Below the pieces are notes generated by a model. That model did not search any database and was not told the DNA's origin. It saw nothing but the letters and a program-made list of their open reading frames with translations. A DNA stretch of 19,680 nt from NCBI GenBank assembly GCA_031289935.1, contig JAITON010000059.1:1-19680 (forward strand), in the 5' to 3' direction. This document shows positions 7,909 through 14,548 of the stretch, in pieces. The DNA comes from Treponema sp. Its GTDB lineage: Bacteria; Spirochaetota; Spirochaetia; Treponematales; Breznakiellaceae. Every line of letters starts with the position of its first letter. Within the stretch, counting starts at the first letter, position 1. The position numbers and the translations under genes are program-made.

Positions 7909-7940
7909 TTCGTTGCGAAGGGTACGCCCCTTGGGGCGGG
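7908..7940 (+). repeat. Dispersed intergenic repeat, copy 1
   Basis: A sequence of about 32 bases immediately after the birA stop begins ATTCGTTGCGAAG and continues GGTACGCCCCTTGGGGCGG. It recurs at 18736–18766 with one base missing and one substitution (GGGG to GGGA). It contains two small dyads, TTCG-TTG-CGAA and CGCCCC-TT-GGGGCG. Two copies over 10 kb apart in unrelated intergenic spots point to a family of dispersed palindromic elements; the family's extent cannot be judged from one window. Confidence 0.7.
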
Positions 7941-7987
7941 GTTGGTTGATTGCGGCATATATGCCCTCGTCAAGTTAATCAGCGGCT

Positions 7988-8031
7988 CCGGTAATATCAC
8001 CAACGGCTCTAGTGAGGATACCGGTTTTTTT
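7988..8031 (+). terminator. Probable intrinsic terminator of the purA-guaA-birA operon
   Basis: CCGGTA (7988–7993) pairs with TACCGG (8019–8024), and an inner TCAC (7997–8000) pairs with GTGA (8012–8015) across a 3x3 internal loop. The stem is followed directly by seven T residues (8025–8031). It lies about 80 bp after the birA stop, as expected for rho-independent termination. A perfect 12-bp palindrome, GGCATATATGCC (7954–7965), lies just upstream, with unknown meaning. Confidence 0.65.
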
Positions 8032-8070
8032 GCATTTTTTCAGAGTTTTTGAAGTTTTTTGAAACTTTTT
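8025..8070 (+). promoter_or_regulatory. Phased T-tracts (likely intrinsically curved DNA) upstream of lpl promoter
   Basis: Five T-runs of 5–7 bases lie at 8025–8031, 8035–8040, 8046–8050, 8055–8060 and 8066–8070. Their centres are spaced 9.5–10.5 bp apart, one helical turn. Such phasing bends DNA, and A/T-rich tracts just upstream of the -35 box can act as UP elements. The first run doubles as the terminator's T-tail. Confidence 0.65.
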
Positions 8071-8071
8071 C

Positions 8072-8100
8072 TTGACAAGCTGCCAGGACCGTGCTACAAT
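8072..8100 (+). promoter_or_regulatory. Sigma-70-type promoter of the sugar ABC transporter operon
   Basis: A perfect -35 box TTGACA (8072–8077) is followed by an exact 17-bp spacer and the -10 box TACAAT (8095–8100), one mismatch from consensus. The predicted transcription start is near 8107, inside the operator palindrome. It faces the permease gene at 8163. Confidence 0.88.
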
Positions 8101-8105
8101 ATTTA

Positions 8106-8121
8106 ATCGAAACGTTTCGAT
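8106..8121 (+). promoter_or_regulatory. LacI-family-type operator
   Basis: ATCGAAACGTTTCGAT is a perfect 16-bp palindrome centred on CG, the classic form of LacI/GalR-family operators (core GAAACGTTTC). It begins 5 bp after the -10 box and covers the expected start site, so a bound repressor would block initiation. No LacI-family gene is in the window; the repressor must be encoded elsewhere. Confidence 0.78.
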
Positions 8122-8162
8122 AACCTGTCTATACGCGAAAGGCACGAACTTGGAGGGTTTAC

Positions 8163-9131
8163 ATGATGAAAGTTCCTGACACCACAGCGGCTGGCCTTGT
8201 CCTGGGCAAGAACCGGGGAGGGATACCGCAAAAATACCGGCTTTTTCTCATGCTGCTACCCTTCATCATCCTGACGGCGCTCTTTGCGTACCTGCCCCTT
8301 TTCGGCTGGCGCTATGCGTTTTTCAATTACCGGCCCGGCATCCCCCTTAAATGGCCGGACTTCGTGGGCTTTAAGTGGTTTGCCTCTATCATATCTTCCC
8401 CCGCGCGGCAGGCCGAGGTGCTCCGGGTTATGGGGAACACCCTGGCCATCAGCGGCCTGGGTATCGCCACGAGCTGGCTGCCCATGGCCTTCGCCATCCT
8501 CCTTTCGGAGATGCGGAATATCCGCTATAAAAAATTGGTCCAGACCCTGACCACGATCCCTAACTTTATAAGCTGGGTCATGGTCTACTCCTTCGCCTTT
8601 ACCCTGTTTTCGGTAGATGCGGGCCTTGTCAACCGCCTGCTCATCGACCTGGGGATCATCAATGAGGGGATCAACTTCCTGATTTCCGGGGAGCATATCT
8701 GGGTCAAGATGACGGCCTGGGGTATCTGGAAGGGCCTGGGCTGGGGAGCGATCATGTATCTGGCGGGGATCGCCGGTATCGACCAGGAACTCTACGAGGC
8801 GGCCCGGGTGGACGGGGCGGGACGGTTCCGTCAGATCTGGCACATCACCATACCGGGGCTGCTGCCGACCTATTTTGTGCTGCTCCTCCTCTCGGTGGCC
8901 AACCTCATCAACAACGGCATGGATCAGTACTACGTGTTCCAGAACGCTATGAACAAGGAAACAATCGAGGTACTGGACCTCTATGTATACCACTTGGGCT
9001 TTGGGGCCAACACTACCAACGGTATCCCCTTTGCCACGGCCATCAGCATGCTCAAGTCGGTAATCAGCCTGACGCTGCTCTTCGTGTCCAATATGATATC
9101 GAAGTTCGCTCGGGGCCAGAGTATTTTCTAG
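8163..9131 (+). CDS. Sugar ABC transporter permease, LplB-type
   Basis: First permease of a binding-protein-dependent carbohydrate importer (CUT1 type). It is 322 residues with about six membrane helices; the first follows a short polar N-terminus (FLMLLPFIILTALFAYLPLF). The ATPase-docking EAA loop is clear near residues 216–238: YEAARVDGAGRFRQIWHITI. The start LLPFIILTALFAYLPLFGW and the C-terminal MLKSVISLTLLFVSNMISK are typical of LplB/polysaccharide permeases, which import oligosaccharides or uronates. GGAGGG (8152–8157) sits 5 nt before ATG 8163 and 8 nt before ATG 8166, so either could be used. It is first in an operon with the LplC-type permease and the lipoprotein, under the LacI-type operator. 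No ATPase gene is present; families of this layout commonly share an MsmX-like ATPase. Confidence 0.9.
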   Translation: MMKVPDTTAAGLVLGKNRGGIPQKYRLFLMLLPFIILTALFAYLPLFGWRYAFFNYRPGIPLKWPDFVGFKWFASIISSPARQAEVLRVMGNTLAISGLGIATSWLPMAFAILLSEMRNIRYKKLVQTLTTIPNFISWVMVYSFAFTLFSVDAGLVNRLLIDLGIINEGINFLISGEHIWVKMTAWGIWKGLGWGAIMYLAGIAGIDQELYEAARVDGAGRFRQIWHITIPGLLPTYFVLLLLSVANLINNGMDQYYVFQNAMNKETIEVLDLYVYHLGFGANTTNGIPFATAISMLKSVISLTLLFVSNMISKFARGQSIF

Positions 9132-9139
9132 GAGTATTG

Positions 9140-10060
9140 ATGATGAACAACACTATCCTAAAGCCAGTGAGTATCCGCCGCTCCACGGGGGAAAGGTTTT
9201 TTAGCATATTCAACTATCTATTTTTTACCCTCTTTACCCTTATCTGTATCCTGCCCTTCTACTATCTGTTTATCAACACCATTAGTGATAACGATCTTAC
9301 CCGGCGGGGGCTTATCACCTTTATTCCCCGGGGTATCCATCTGAACAACTATGTCCAGGTGTTCAAGCTCCGGGGCCTGGGCCAGGCGGCCTTTGTCTCG
9401 GTGGCCCGGACGATCTTGGGGAGCGCCCTTACCGTAGCGGGCTCGGCTTTTGTCGGCTACCTGGTAACCAAGCGCGAGATGTGGGGCCGCAGCTTCTGGT
9501 ACCGTTTTATCATCGTGACGATGTACTTTAACGCGGGTATCGTACCTTGGTACATGAACATGGTACTGCTGCATCTGACAAACAACTTCCTGGCCTACAT
9601 CATCCCCGGCATTGTGGCGCCCTTTAACATCATCCTGGTTAAGACCTATGTGGAAAGTATTCCCTCCTCGCTGGAGGAGTCCGCTTCTATAGACGGGGCA
9701 GGCACCCTGCGGGTCTTTGTGAGCATTATCTGGCCGTTGATTACGCCCATACTGGCTACCATCGCGATTTTCTCGGCGGTGGGGAACTGGAACGCCTTTA
9801 CTGACACCCTGTTTTTGATGACCCGGGAGGAGCTTTTTACCCTACAGTTCCTGCTCTACCGCTACTTGAACGAGGCGAATTACCTGGCCTCGATCATGCG
9901 GTCCGGGACCACCACGGCGGTTACGGCGGCCCAGGCCCTGTCGCCCCGCACGATTCAGATGACGATTTCCATGGTCGTTGTCCTGCCGATCCTCTTGATC
10001 TATCCCTTCATGCAAAGGTTCTTTGTAAAGGGCATTATGATCGGCGCAGTAAAAGGTTAA
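9140..10060 (+). CDS. Sugar ABC transporter permease, LplC/YtcP-type
   Basis: Second permease of the importer, 306 residues and about six membrane helices. The N-terminal helix (LFFTLFTLICILPFYYLFIN) and following TISDNDLTRRGLITFIPRGI are typical of LplC/YtcP proteins. The EAA loop is near residues 174–193 (LEESASIDGAGTLRVFVSII), the site that couples to the ATPase. The C-terminus MQRFFVKGIMIGAVKG is the family signature ending. AGGAG (9130–9134), overlapping the stop of the LplB-type gene, lies 5 nt before ATG 9140, which I use as the start; the TTG at 9137 is too close. It pairs with the LplB-type permease as a heterodimer. Confidence 0.92.
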   Translation: MMNNTILKPVSIRRSTGERFFSIFNYLFFTLFTLICILPFYYLFINTISDNDLTRRGLITFIPRGIHLNNYVQVFKLRGLGQAAFVSVARTILGSALTVAGSAFVGYLVTKREMWGRSFWYRFIIVTMYFNAGIVPWYMNMVLLHLTNNFLAYIIPGIVAPFNIILVKTYVESIPSSLEESASIDGAGTLRVFVSIIWPLITPILATIAIFSAVGNWNAFTDTLFLMTREELFTLQFLLYRYLNEANYLASIMRSGTTTAVTAAQALSPRTIQMTISMVVVLPILLIYPFMQRFFVKGIMIGAVKG

Positions 10061-10063
10061 GGA

Positions 10064-10083
10064 CTCCGCCGGAACGGCAGGAG
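10064..10083 (+). other. Intercistronic stem-loop between permease and binding-protein genes
   Basis: CTCCGCCG (10064–10071) pairs with CGGC-A-GGAG (10075–10083) around a GAA loop, with one bulged A. There is no T-tail. In such operons, intercistronic hairpins can set different mRNA stability for the abundant binding protein; that role is inferred. Confidence 0.5.
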
Positions 10084-10110
10084 ACTTTATATATCATTTA
10101 GGAGGATTAG

Positions 10111-11808
10111 ATGAAGAAGAACATTGGAAAGGGGCTGTGCATAGTATTGCTCTGTGCAGCCATCGTTACGGGCTGCAGCCAGAGTGGCGCGGCAACGGGA
10201 GCCGGCGAACGGGAGCTGTACCGGATTGACGTGTACTCCCAGCTTGCCAACTACGCGGGCATGCAGGTGGGCTGGTTCGCCAAGCTCGCCAAGGATAAGT
10301 TCAACCTTGAGTTGAACATTATCCCCCAGGCCGAGGGAACCTACGCGACCCGTATGGCAGCGGGCAACCTGGGGGACTTGATCCTCTTTGGGCAGGACGG
10401 CCTGGAGTACACCAACGCCATTGAGGCGGGGATACTCCTGGACTGGACCCGGAACGGGCTCCTGGACAACTACGGGAAGGATATCAAGGCGAATTTCCCC
10501 CAGGCGCTCCAGCAGAACCGGGATAAATTCGGAGCTGGCACGGCGGTCTATGGCTTCGGCTTTAACGTGGCCCCCAGTGTGGATTCCACCGATTCCTACT
10601 TCTACCATCCCGATATCCGCTTTGACCTCTATCAGGCCATCGGCTCGCCGCCGATTAAGGACCTGATGGATTACCTCAATGTGCTTAAGCAGATGGTAGA
10701 CTATGCGCCTAACGGGGATTCGGGGCTCAAGGCCTATGGTATTAGCCTGTTCAAAGACTGGGACGGCGACACGGTTATGTCCGTCAAGGCCATGGGCGCC
10801 TACTACGGCTATGACGAGTGGGGTTTTACCCTCTATGATGTGAACAGCAATACGACCCAATCGGTGCTCGACCCGAACGGCTACTATATCAAGGGCCTGC
10901 AATTCTTCAACCGGGCCTACCAGATGGGCATCCTGGACCCGGACTCGGCGACCCAGACCTTTAGTGATGTAACCAATAAGTACGCCGACGGTCGCGTGTA
11001 CTGGAGCCAGTTCTCCTGGCTCGGCCCCTCGAACTATAACACCGCCGAGCGGCTGGCTGCGGGCAAGGGTATGTTCACGGTTGCCGCCCAGGATCAGAAA
11101 AACGTTGTCTACGGCCAGAGCGTGTACGGGGGCAACCGTCCCTGGGCTATCGGCGCCAAAGCCAAGTACCCCGAGCGGATCATGGAACTTATCAACTGGC
11201 TTTCCACGCCTGCGGGGGTCATGGAGTCGAATTACGGGCCCCAGGGCGTACTCTGGAACTACGACGCCAATAACAAGCCCTACCTGACCGAGCTTGGTAT
11301 TGCCACCCGGGGCGATGGCACCGTGATGATGCCCGAATCGGCCGGCGGCGGTACCTACGCGGACGGGCAGAGCAAGATGAACAACACGACCTTCAACATT
11401 GATTCGATCAATCCCATAAGCGGCGAAAGCTACAATCACGCGTTCTGGTCTTCCTGGCTGTCCCGGGATCCTACCCCGGCCTTTAAGAAATGGCAGGACG
11501 CCATGGGTGCGCTCTCGGAAGATGAATACCTGGAGGAGCACAATTTCCGCGCCATCGCTTTCGCCTCGGACTTTGTCAAGCCTGGCAGGAGCGCGGACCT
11601 GGAGACGACCTATACCCAGGTTTCCACGGCCATCAAGAACTATTCCTGGCAGGCTATCTACGCCAGAACCGATGCCGAGTTTAACCGCCTCGTGAATGAG
11701 ATGACCACTCAAGCCAAAGCCCTGGGCTTTGACGAGTGCCTAGCCTGGGAGGAGGAGCAAGCCCGGCAGCGGGCCGCTGCGGTCCAGCGGGTTCGCTCGG
11801 GGAACTAA
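10111..11808 (+). CDS. Extracellular solute-binding lipoprotein of the sugar ABC importer
   Basis: A 565-residue family 1 type solute-binding protein (LipO-like) that would capture oligosaccharide outside the inner membrane and deliver it to the LplB/LplC permeases. The lipoprotein signal peptide is clear: a lysine-rich start (MKKNIGKG), a hydrophobic core and a lipobox VTGC with Cys22 as the predicted lipidated residue. The mature part begins with a Ser/Gly/Ala linker, and the N-terminal lobe contains YATRMAAGNLGDLILFGQDG, typical of large CUT1 binding proteins. The length (over 500) fits the LplA/LipO subfamily and not classic MalE. AGGAGG (10100–10105) lies 5 nt before the ATG. It is third in the operon. 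The substrate cannot be read from sequence; the downstream GH3 enzyme points to a beta-linked oligosaccharide. Confidence 0.9.
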   Translation: MKKNIGKGLCIVLLCAAIVTGCSQSGAATGAGERELYRIDVYSQLANYAGMQVGWFAKLAKDKFNLELNIIPQAEGTYATRMAAGNLGDLILFGQDGLEYTNAIEAGILLDWTRNGLLDNYGKDIKANFPQALQQNRDKFGAGTAVYGFGFNVAPSVDSTDSYFYHPDIRFDLYQAIGSPPIKDLMDYLNVLKQMVDYAPNGDSGLKAYGISLFKDWDGDTVMSVKAMGAYYGYDEWGFTLYDVNSNTTQSVLDPNGYYIKGLQFFNRAYQMGILDPDSATQTFSDVTNKYADGRVYWSQFSWLGPSNYNTAERLAAGKGMFTVAAQDQKNVVYGQSVYGGNRPWAIGAKAKYPERIMELINWLSTPAGVMESNYGPQGVLWNYDANNKPYLTELGIATRGDGTVMMPESAGGGTYADGQSKMNNTTFNIDSINPISGESYNHAFWSSWLSRDPTPAFKKWQDAMGALSEDEYLEEHNFRAIAFASDFVKPGRSADLETTYTQVSTAIKNYSWQAIYARTDAEFNRLVNEMTTQAKALGFDECLAWEEEQARQRAAAVQRVRSGN

Positions 11809-11824
11809 GGTCCAAGGCCGGTCC

Positions 11825-11854
11825 GGTTGCGGTGCTTCGACAAGCTCAGCAACC
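11825..11854 (+). repeat. REP-like palindromic stem-loop
   Basis: GGTTGC (11825–11830) pairs with GCAACC (11849–11854), and an inner GCTT pairs with AAGC around CGAC. The core CTTCGACAAGCTCAG is, from memory, a recurrent intergenic palindrome in many bacterial genomes. Just downstream, GGTCCCTGAGC (11860–11870) is the inverse of the usual ending of that element (GCTCAGGGACC), so the region may be a rearranged copy. It lies 17 bp after the lipoprotein stop and may also stabilise or end that message. Confidence 0.5.
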
Positions 11855-11880
11855 AGGCCGGTCCCTGAGCCAGTTATAGG

Positions 11881-11995
11881 GGCTCAAGCATAGGTGCTTA
11901 TAAGGCTCAAGCACAGGTGCTTATAGGGCTCAAGCATAGCTGCTTGTAGAGCTCAAGCATAGGTGCTTGTAGAGCTCAAGCATCTATGCTCGGGA
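11881..11995 (+). repeat. 23-bp palindromic tandem repeat, five copies
   Basis: Five head-to-tail units start at 11881, 11904, 11927, 11950 and 11973, each exactly 23 bp; the last diverges in its second half. The unit reads RGCTCAAGCATAGG then TGCTTRTAG. Each unit holds a dyad, AAGCA-TAGG-TGCTT, extending to CAAGCA/TGCTTG in the fourth. No ORF runs through it and the period is not a multiple of 3. It lies between the binding-protein gene and the GH3 gene, about 20 bp before the latter's ribosome binding site. It could serve as multiple protein-binding sites or RNA hairpins, or as a neutral repeat. Confidence 0.85.
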
Positions 11996-12016
11996 CGTTA
12001 GAGCAGAGGAGTGGAC

Positions 12017-14494
12017 ATGATATTCAAATTCCAGGACAGCGCCCTGCCGCTGGACGAGCGGGTGCGGGATTTAATCGGCCATTTAACCACGGATGAAAAG
12101 ATCGCCTTGCTGCCGGCCCATCAGGCTGCGGTAGAACGGCTCGGCATTGCCGAATACGGCATGGGCCAGGAAGGCGCCCACGGTATTGTGGACCGCTCGG
12201 GGGGCAAGGCCACGGTCTTCCCCCAGCCGATTGGCCTAAGCGCCACCTGGGATCAGGCCCTGCTCCATGAGGCCGGCGCGGTTATCGGCGCCGAGGCCCG
12301 GGGCTTTTACGAGGCCTCGGGGCGCCGCTCCTTCCTGAACCTCTTTTTCCCCACCATCGACATGGAGCGGGACCCCCGCTGGGGCCGGAACGAGGAGGCC
12401 TACGGGGAGGACCCCTTCCTGGCGGGCAAACTCGCTGCGGCCCTGATCCAAGGGGCCCAGGGGGATGATCCCTTCTATGTGCAGGCCGTTACCGGCCCCA
12501 AGCACTTTTACGCCAACAACTTTGAACTGGAACGGGGCTTCACCAGCTCGGAACTCACCGAACGGCTTCGCTGGGAGTATTACCTCCGGGTCTTTTCTTA
12601 CGCCTTTAAGGAAGGCAAGGCCCTTTCGGTGATGACCGCCTACAATAGGATCAACGGCGTGCCCGGCATGGTGAACCCGGAACTCAACACGGTGCTCCGG
12701 GCCAAATGGGGCTGCCAGGGCTACTTTCTTACCGATGGCGGCGCCTTCCGCCTGCTCCTTTCCGAGCACCACGCCTTCCCCAGCTATGCTGAAGGGATGG
12801 CCGCCGCCCTTAAGGCCGGTATGAACATCTTTCTGGACGAGGCCCCCTTGGTAATGGATGCTGCCCGGGAGGCCCTGGAAAAGGGCCTCATCACCGGGAC
12901 CGATATTGAGGAAGCGATTTTCCACAGTCTCCGGGTCCGTATGCGGCTGGGCCAGTTTGATGCTGATGCATTACAGGGGGCTGCGCCGCGTAATCCCTAC
13001 GCGTCGCGCAATCCCTACGCGTCGCGTAATCCCTACGCGAACATTACCAGGGAGGTGATCTGCTCCCCAAAACATGCAGAGGTCTGTAGAAGGGCCGCCC
13101 GTGAGGCCATCGTCCTGCTGAAAAACGACGGCTTTCTCCCCCTGGCCCGGGAAAGGACCGGGAAAATCGCGGTTATCGGCCAGTTGGGCAACGAAAACAT
13201 GCCGGACTGGTACTCCGGCTATCCCCCCTACGAGCTAACACCCCTGGCGGGTATCCAGCGGGCCTTCCCCCTGAGTACCCTGGTGTATACCGATGGCTGC
13301 GACACCTGCGCCCTCTACAGCAGCAAACGCCGGGCCTGGCTCCGGGTCCTGCCCGATGGCTCCACCGTCCTGGACGGCGACGAGGCCGGCCGTACCCTGT
13401 TCCGCCTCTCCGACTGGGGCTACGGCGGTATCGGCCTCCAGGACATCCGGCGCAAAAAGTACCTCAGCACTACCGAGGCCGGGGAACTCAGTTGTACCGC
13501 AGACGCGCTCTGGGGCTGGTTTACCCGGGAACTCTTCTTCCGTAAGGGCGACAGGTTCCTGCCCGAGGGGAAGCGGCTCCCCGATGCTGTGGTGGGGGTG
13601 GCCACGGCCCAGAGTATCTACAACAAGCCCTACGCCGAGGGGGCGATGGAAAAGATCAACGCCCTGCTGGATGAGCTTGCCATAGTCCGCCTGGACGATG
13701 GCCTGGACAAGGCCGCCCGGGCCGCCGGAGGGGCCGATGCCGTGGTGCTGGTCCTGGGGAATCATCCCCTGGTAGGGGCCCGTGAATGCATCGACCGGGA
13801 GAGCCTGGACCTGCCGGAGGGCATGGCGGCCCTGCTGCAAGCGGCGGCAAAGGCCAACCCCAACACCGTGCTCTGCCTGGTGGCCGGCTACCCCTACGCG
13901 CTGGAACCCCAGGAGAAGCTCAGCCGGGCGGTGCTCCTGAGCAGCCACGGCGCCCAGGAACTGGGTACGGCCATCGGCGAGGCCCTGGCGGGGGACTTTT
14001 CCCCGGCGGGCCGGCTTTCTCAGACCTGGTATCAAAGCTCCGGGGGCTTCCCCCCTATCAACGACTACGACATCATCAAGAACCGTATGACCTACCTGTA
14101 CACCGATAAACCGGTGCTCCACCCCTTCGGCTACGGCCTCTCCTACACGGCCTTTGCCTACCGTGATTTTACGCTGAAGCCCCTGGCCGGGGGCATTGAA
14201 GCGGCCATCACGGTGGAAAACACCGGGGAGCGGGACGGCGACGAGGTGGTACAGCTCTACCATGCCTCCACCCGGCAGGACCGGCCCCGGCCCCGCCGCC
14301 AGCTCTGCGGCTTTGAACGCCTGCACCTACAGCGCGGCGAGGAGCGGCGGCTCGTCTTTACCCTGCCCCTGGAGGAGTTCGCCTTTTATGACGAGATCTC
14401 CGGGAGCTTTGCCCTGGACCAGACCCCTTACCGCATCATGGCCGGGGCCTCTTCGGAAGATATCCGGGCGGAGGAGACCCTGGCCATAGGCTAG
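12017..14494 (+). CDS. Glycoside hydrolase family 3 beta-glycosidase with probable beta-trefoil insert
   Basis: An 825-residue GH3 enzyme (beta-glucosidase/xylosidase type) that removes terminal beta-linked sugars with retention. The N-terminal TIM barrel shows DPRWGRNEEAYGED (119–132), KHF (162–164) and GYFLTDGGAF with the expected nucleophile Asp240. The second domain starts near AREAIVLLKNDGFLPL; the acid/base region reads ECIDRESLDLP near 588–598. A C-terminal fibronectin III-like domain has VVQLYHASTRQDRP and LCGFERLHLQRGE. Between GCD (about 425) and the AVVLVLG strand lies an insert of about 120 residues. Its pattern (FRLSDWGYGGIGLQDIRRKK, then YLSTTEAGELSC) looks like a fascin-like beta-trefoil, possibly carbohydrate-binding. 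No signal peptide is seen, so it should act in the cytoplasm on imported oligosaccharides. AGAGGAG (12005–12011) lies 5 nt before ATG 12017, favoured over GTG 12011. The exact substrate is unknown. Confidence 0.9.
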   Translation: MIFKFQDSALPLDERVRDLIGHLTTDEKIALLPAHQAAVERLGIAEYGMGQEGAHGIVDRSGGKATVFPQPIGLSATWDQALLHEAGAVIGAEARGFYEASGRRSFLNLFFPTIDMERDPRWGRNEEAYGEDPFLAGKLAAALIQGAQGDDPFYVQAVTGPKHFYANNFELERGFTSSELTERLRWEYYLRVFSYAFKEGKALSVMTAYNRINGVPGMVNPELNTVLRAKWGCQGYFLTDGGAFRLLLSEHHAFPSYAEGMAAALKAGMNIFLDEAPLVMDAAREALEKGLITGTDIEEAIFHSLRVRMRLGQFDADALQGAAPRNPYASRNPYASRNPYANITREVICSPKHAEVCRRAAREAIVLLKNDGFLPLARERTGKIAVIGQLGNENMPDWYSGYPPYELTPLAGIQRAFPLSTLVYTDGCDTCALYSSKRRAWLRVLPDGSTVLDGDEAGRTLFRLSDWGYGGIGLQDIRRKKYLSTTEAGELSCTADALWGWFTRELFFRKGDRFLPEGKRLPDAVVGVATAQSIYNKPYAEGAMEKINALLDELAIVRLDDGLDKAARAAGGADAVVLVLGNHPLVGARECIDRESLDLPEGMAALLQAAAKANPNTVLCLVAGYPYALEPQEKLSRAVLLSSHGAQELGTAIGEALAGDFSPAGRLSQTWYQSSGGFPPINDYDIIKNRMTYLYTDKPVLHPFGYGLSYTAFAYRDFTLKPLAGGIEAAITVENTGERDGDEVVQLYHASTRQDRPRPRRQLCGFERLHLQRGEERRLVFTLPLEEFAFYDEISGSFALDQTPYRIMAGASSEDIRAEETLAIG
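12989..13042 (+). repeat. In-frame 18-bp triplicate encoding RNPYAS
   Basis: Three near-identical 18-bp units (12989–13006, 13007–13024, 13025–13042) encode RNPYAS, RNPYAS, RNPYAN at residues 325–342 of the GH3 protein. They fall at the linker between the barrel and the second domain. Copies differ by one synonymous base and by the final codon. Changes in copy number would keep the frame and alter only linker length. Confidence 0.9.
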
Positions 14495-14548
14495 AAGGAA
14501 TCCCTCTCTTACCACGCGAACCGGCAGATCCATTTCCGGGGCATGGCC

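Noticed and set aside
10087..11712. 541-codon minus-strand ORF opposite the solute-binding protein
   Set aside because: It is an antisense shadow of a gene with a clear signal peptide, ribosome site and family; such long shadows are expected at high GC.
12236..12925. 229-codon minus-strand ORF opposite the GH3 gene
   Set aside because: Antisense shadow; the plus frame holds the GH3 catalytic motifs.
8163..14494. Complete polysaccharide utilisation system of a new type
   Set aside because: The genes are standard CUT1 permeases, a binding lipoprotein and a GH3 enzyme; only the repeats, operator and inserted module are unusual.
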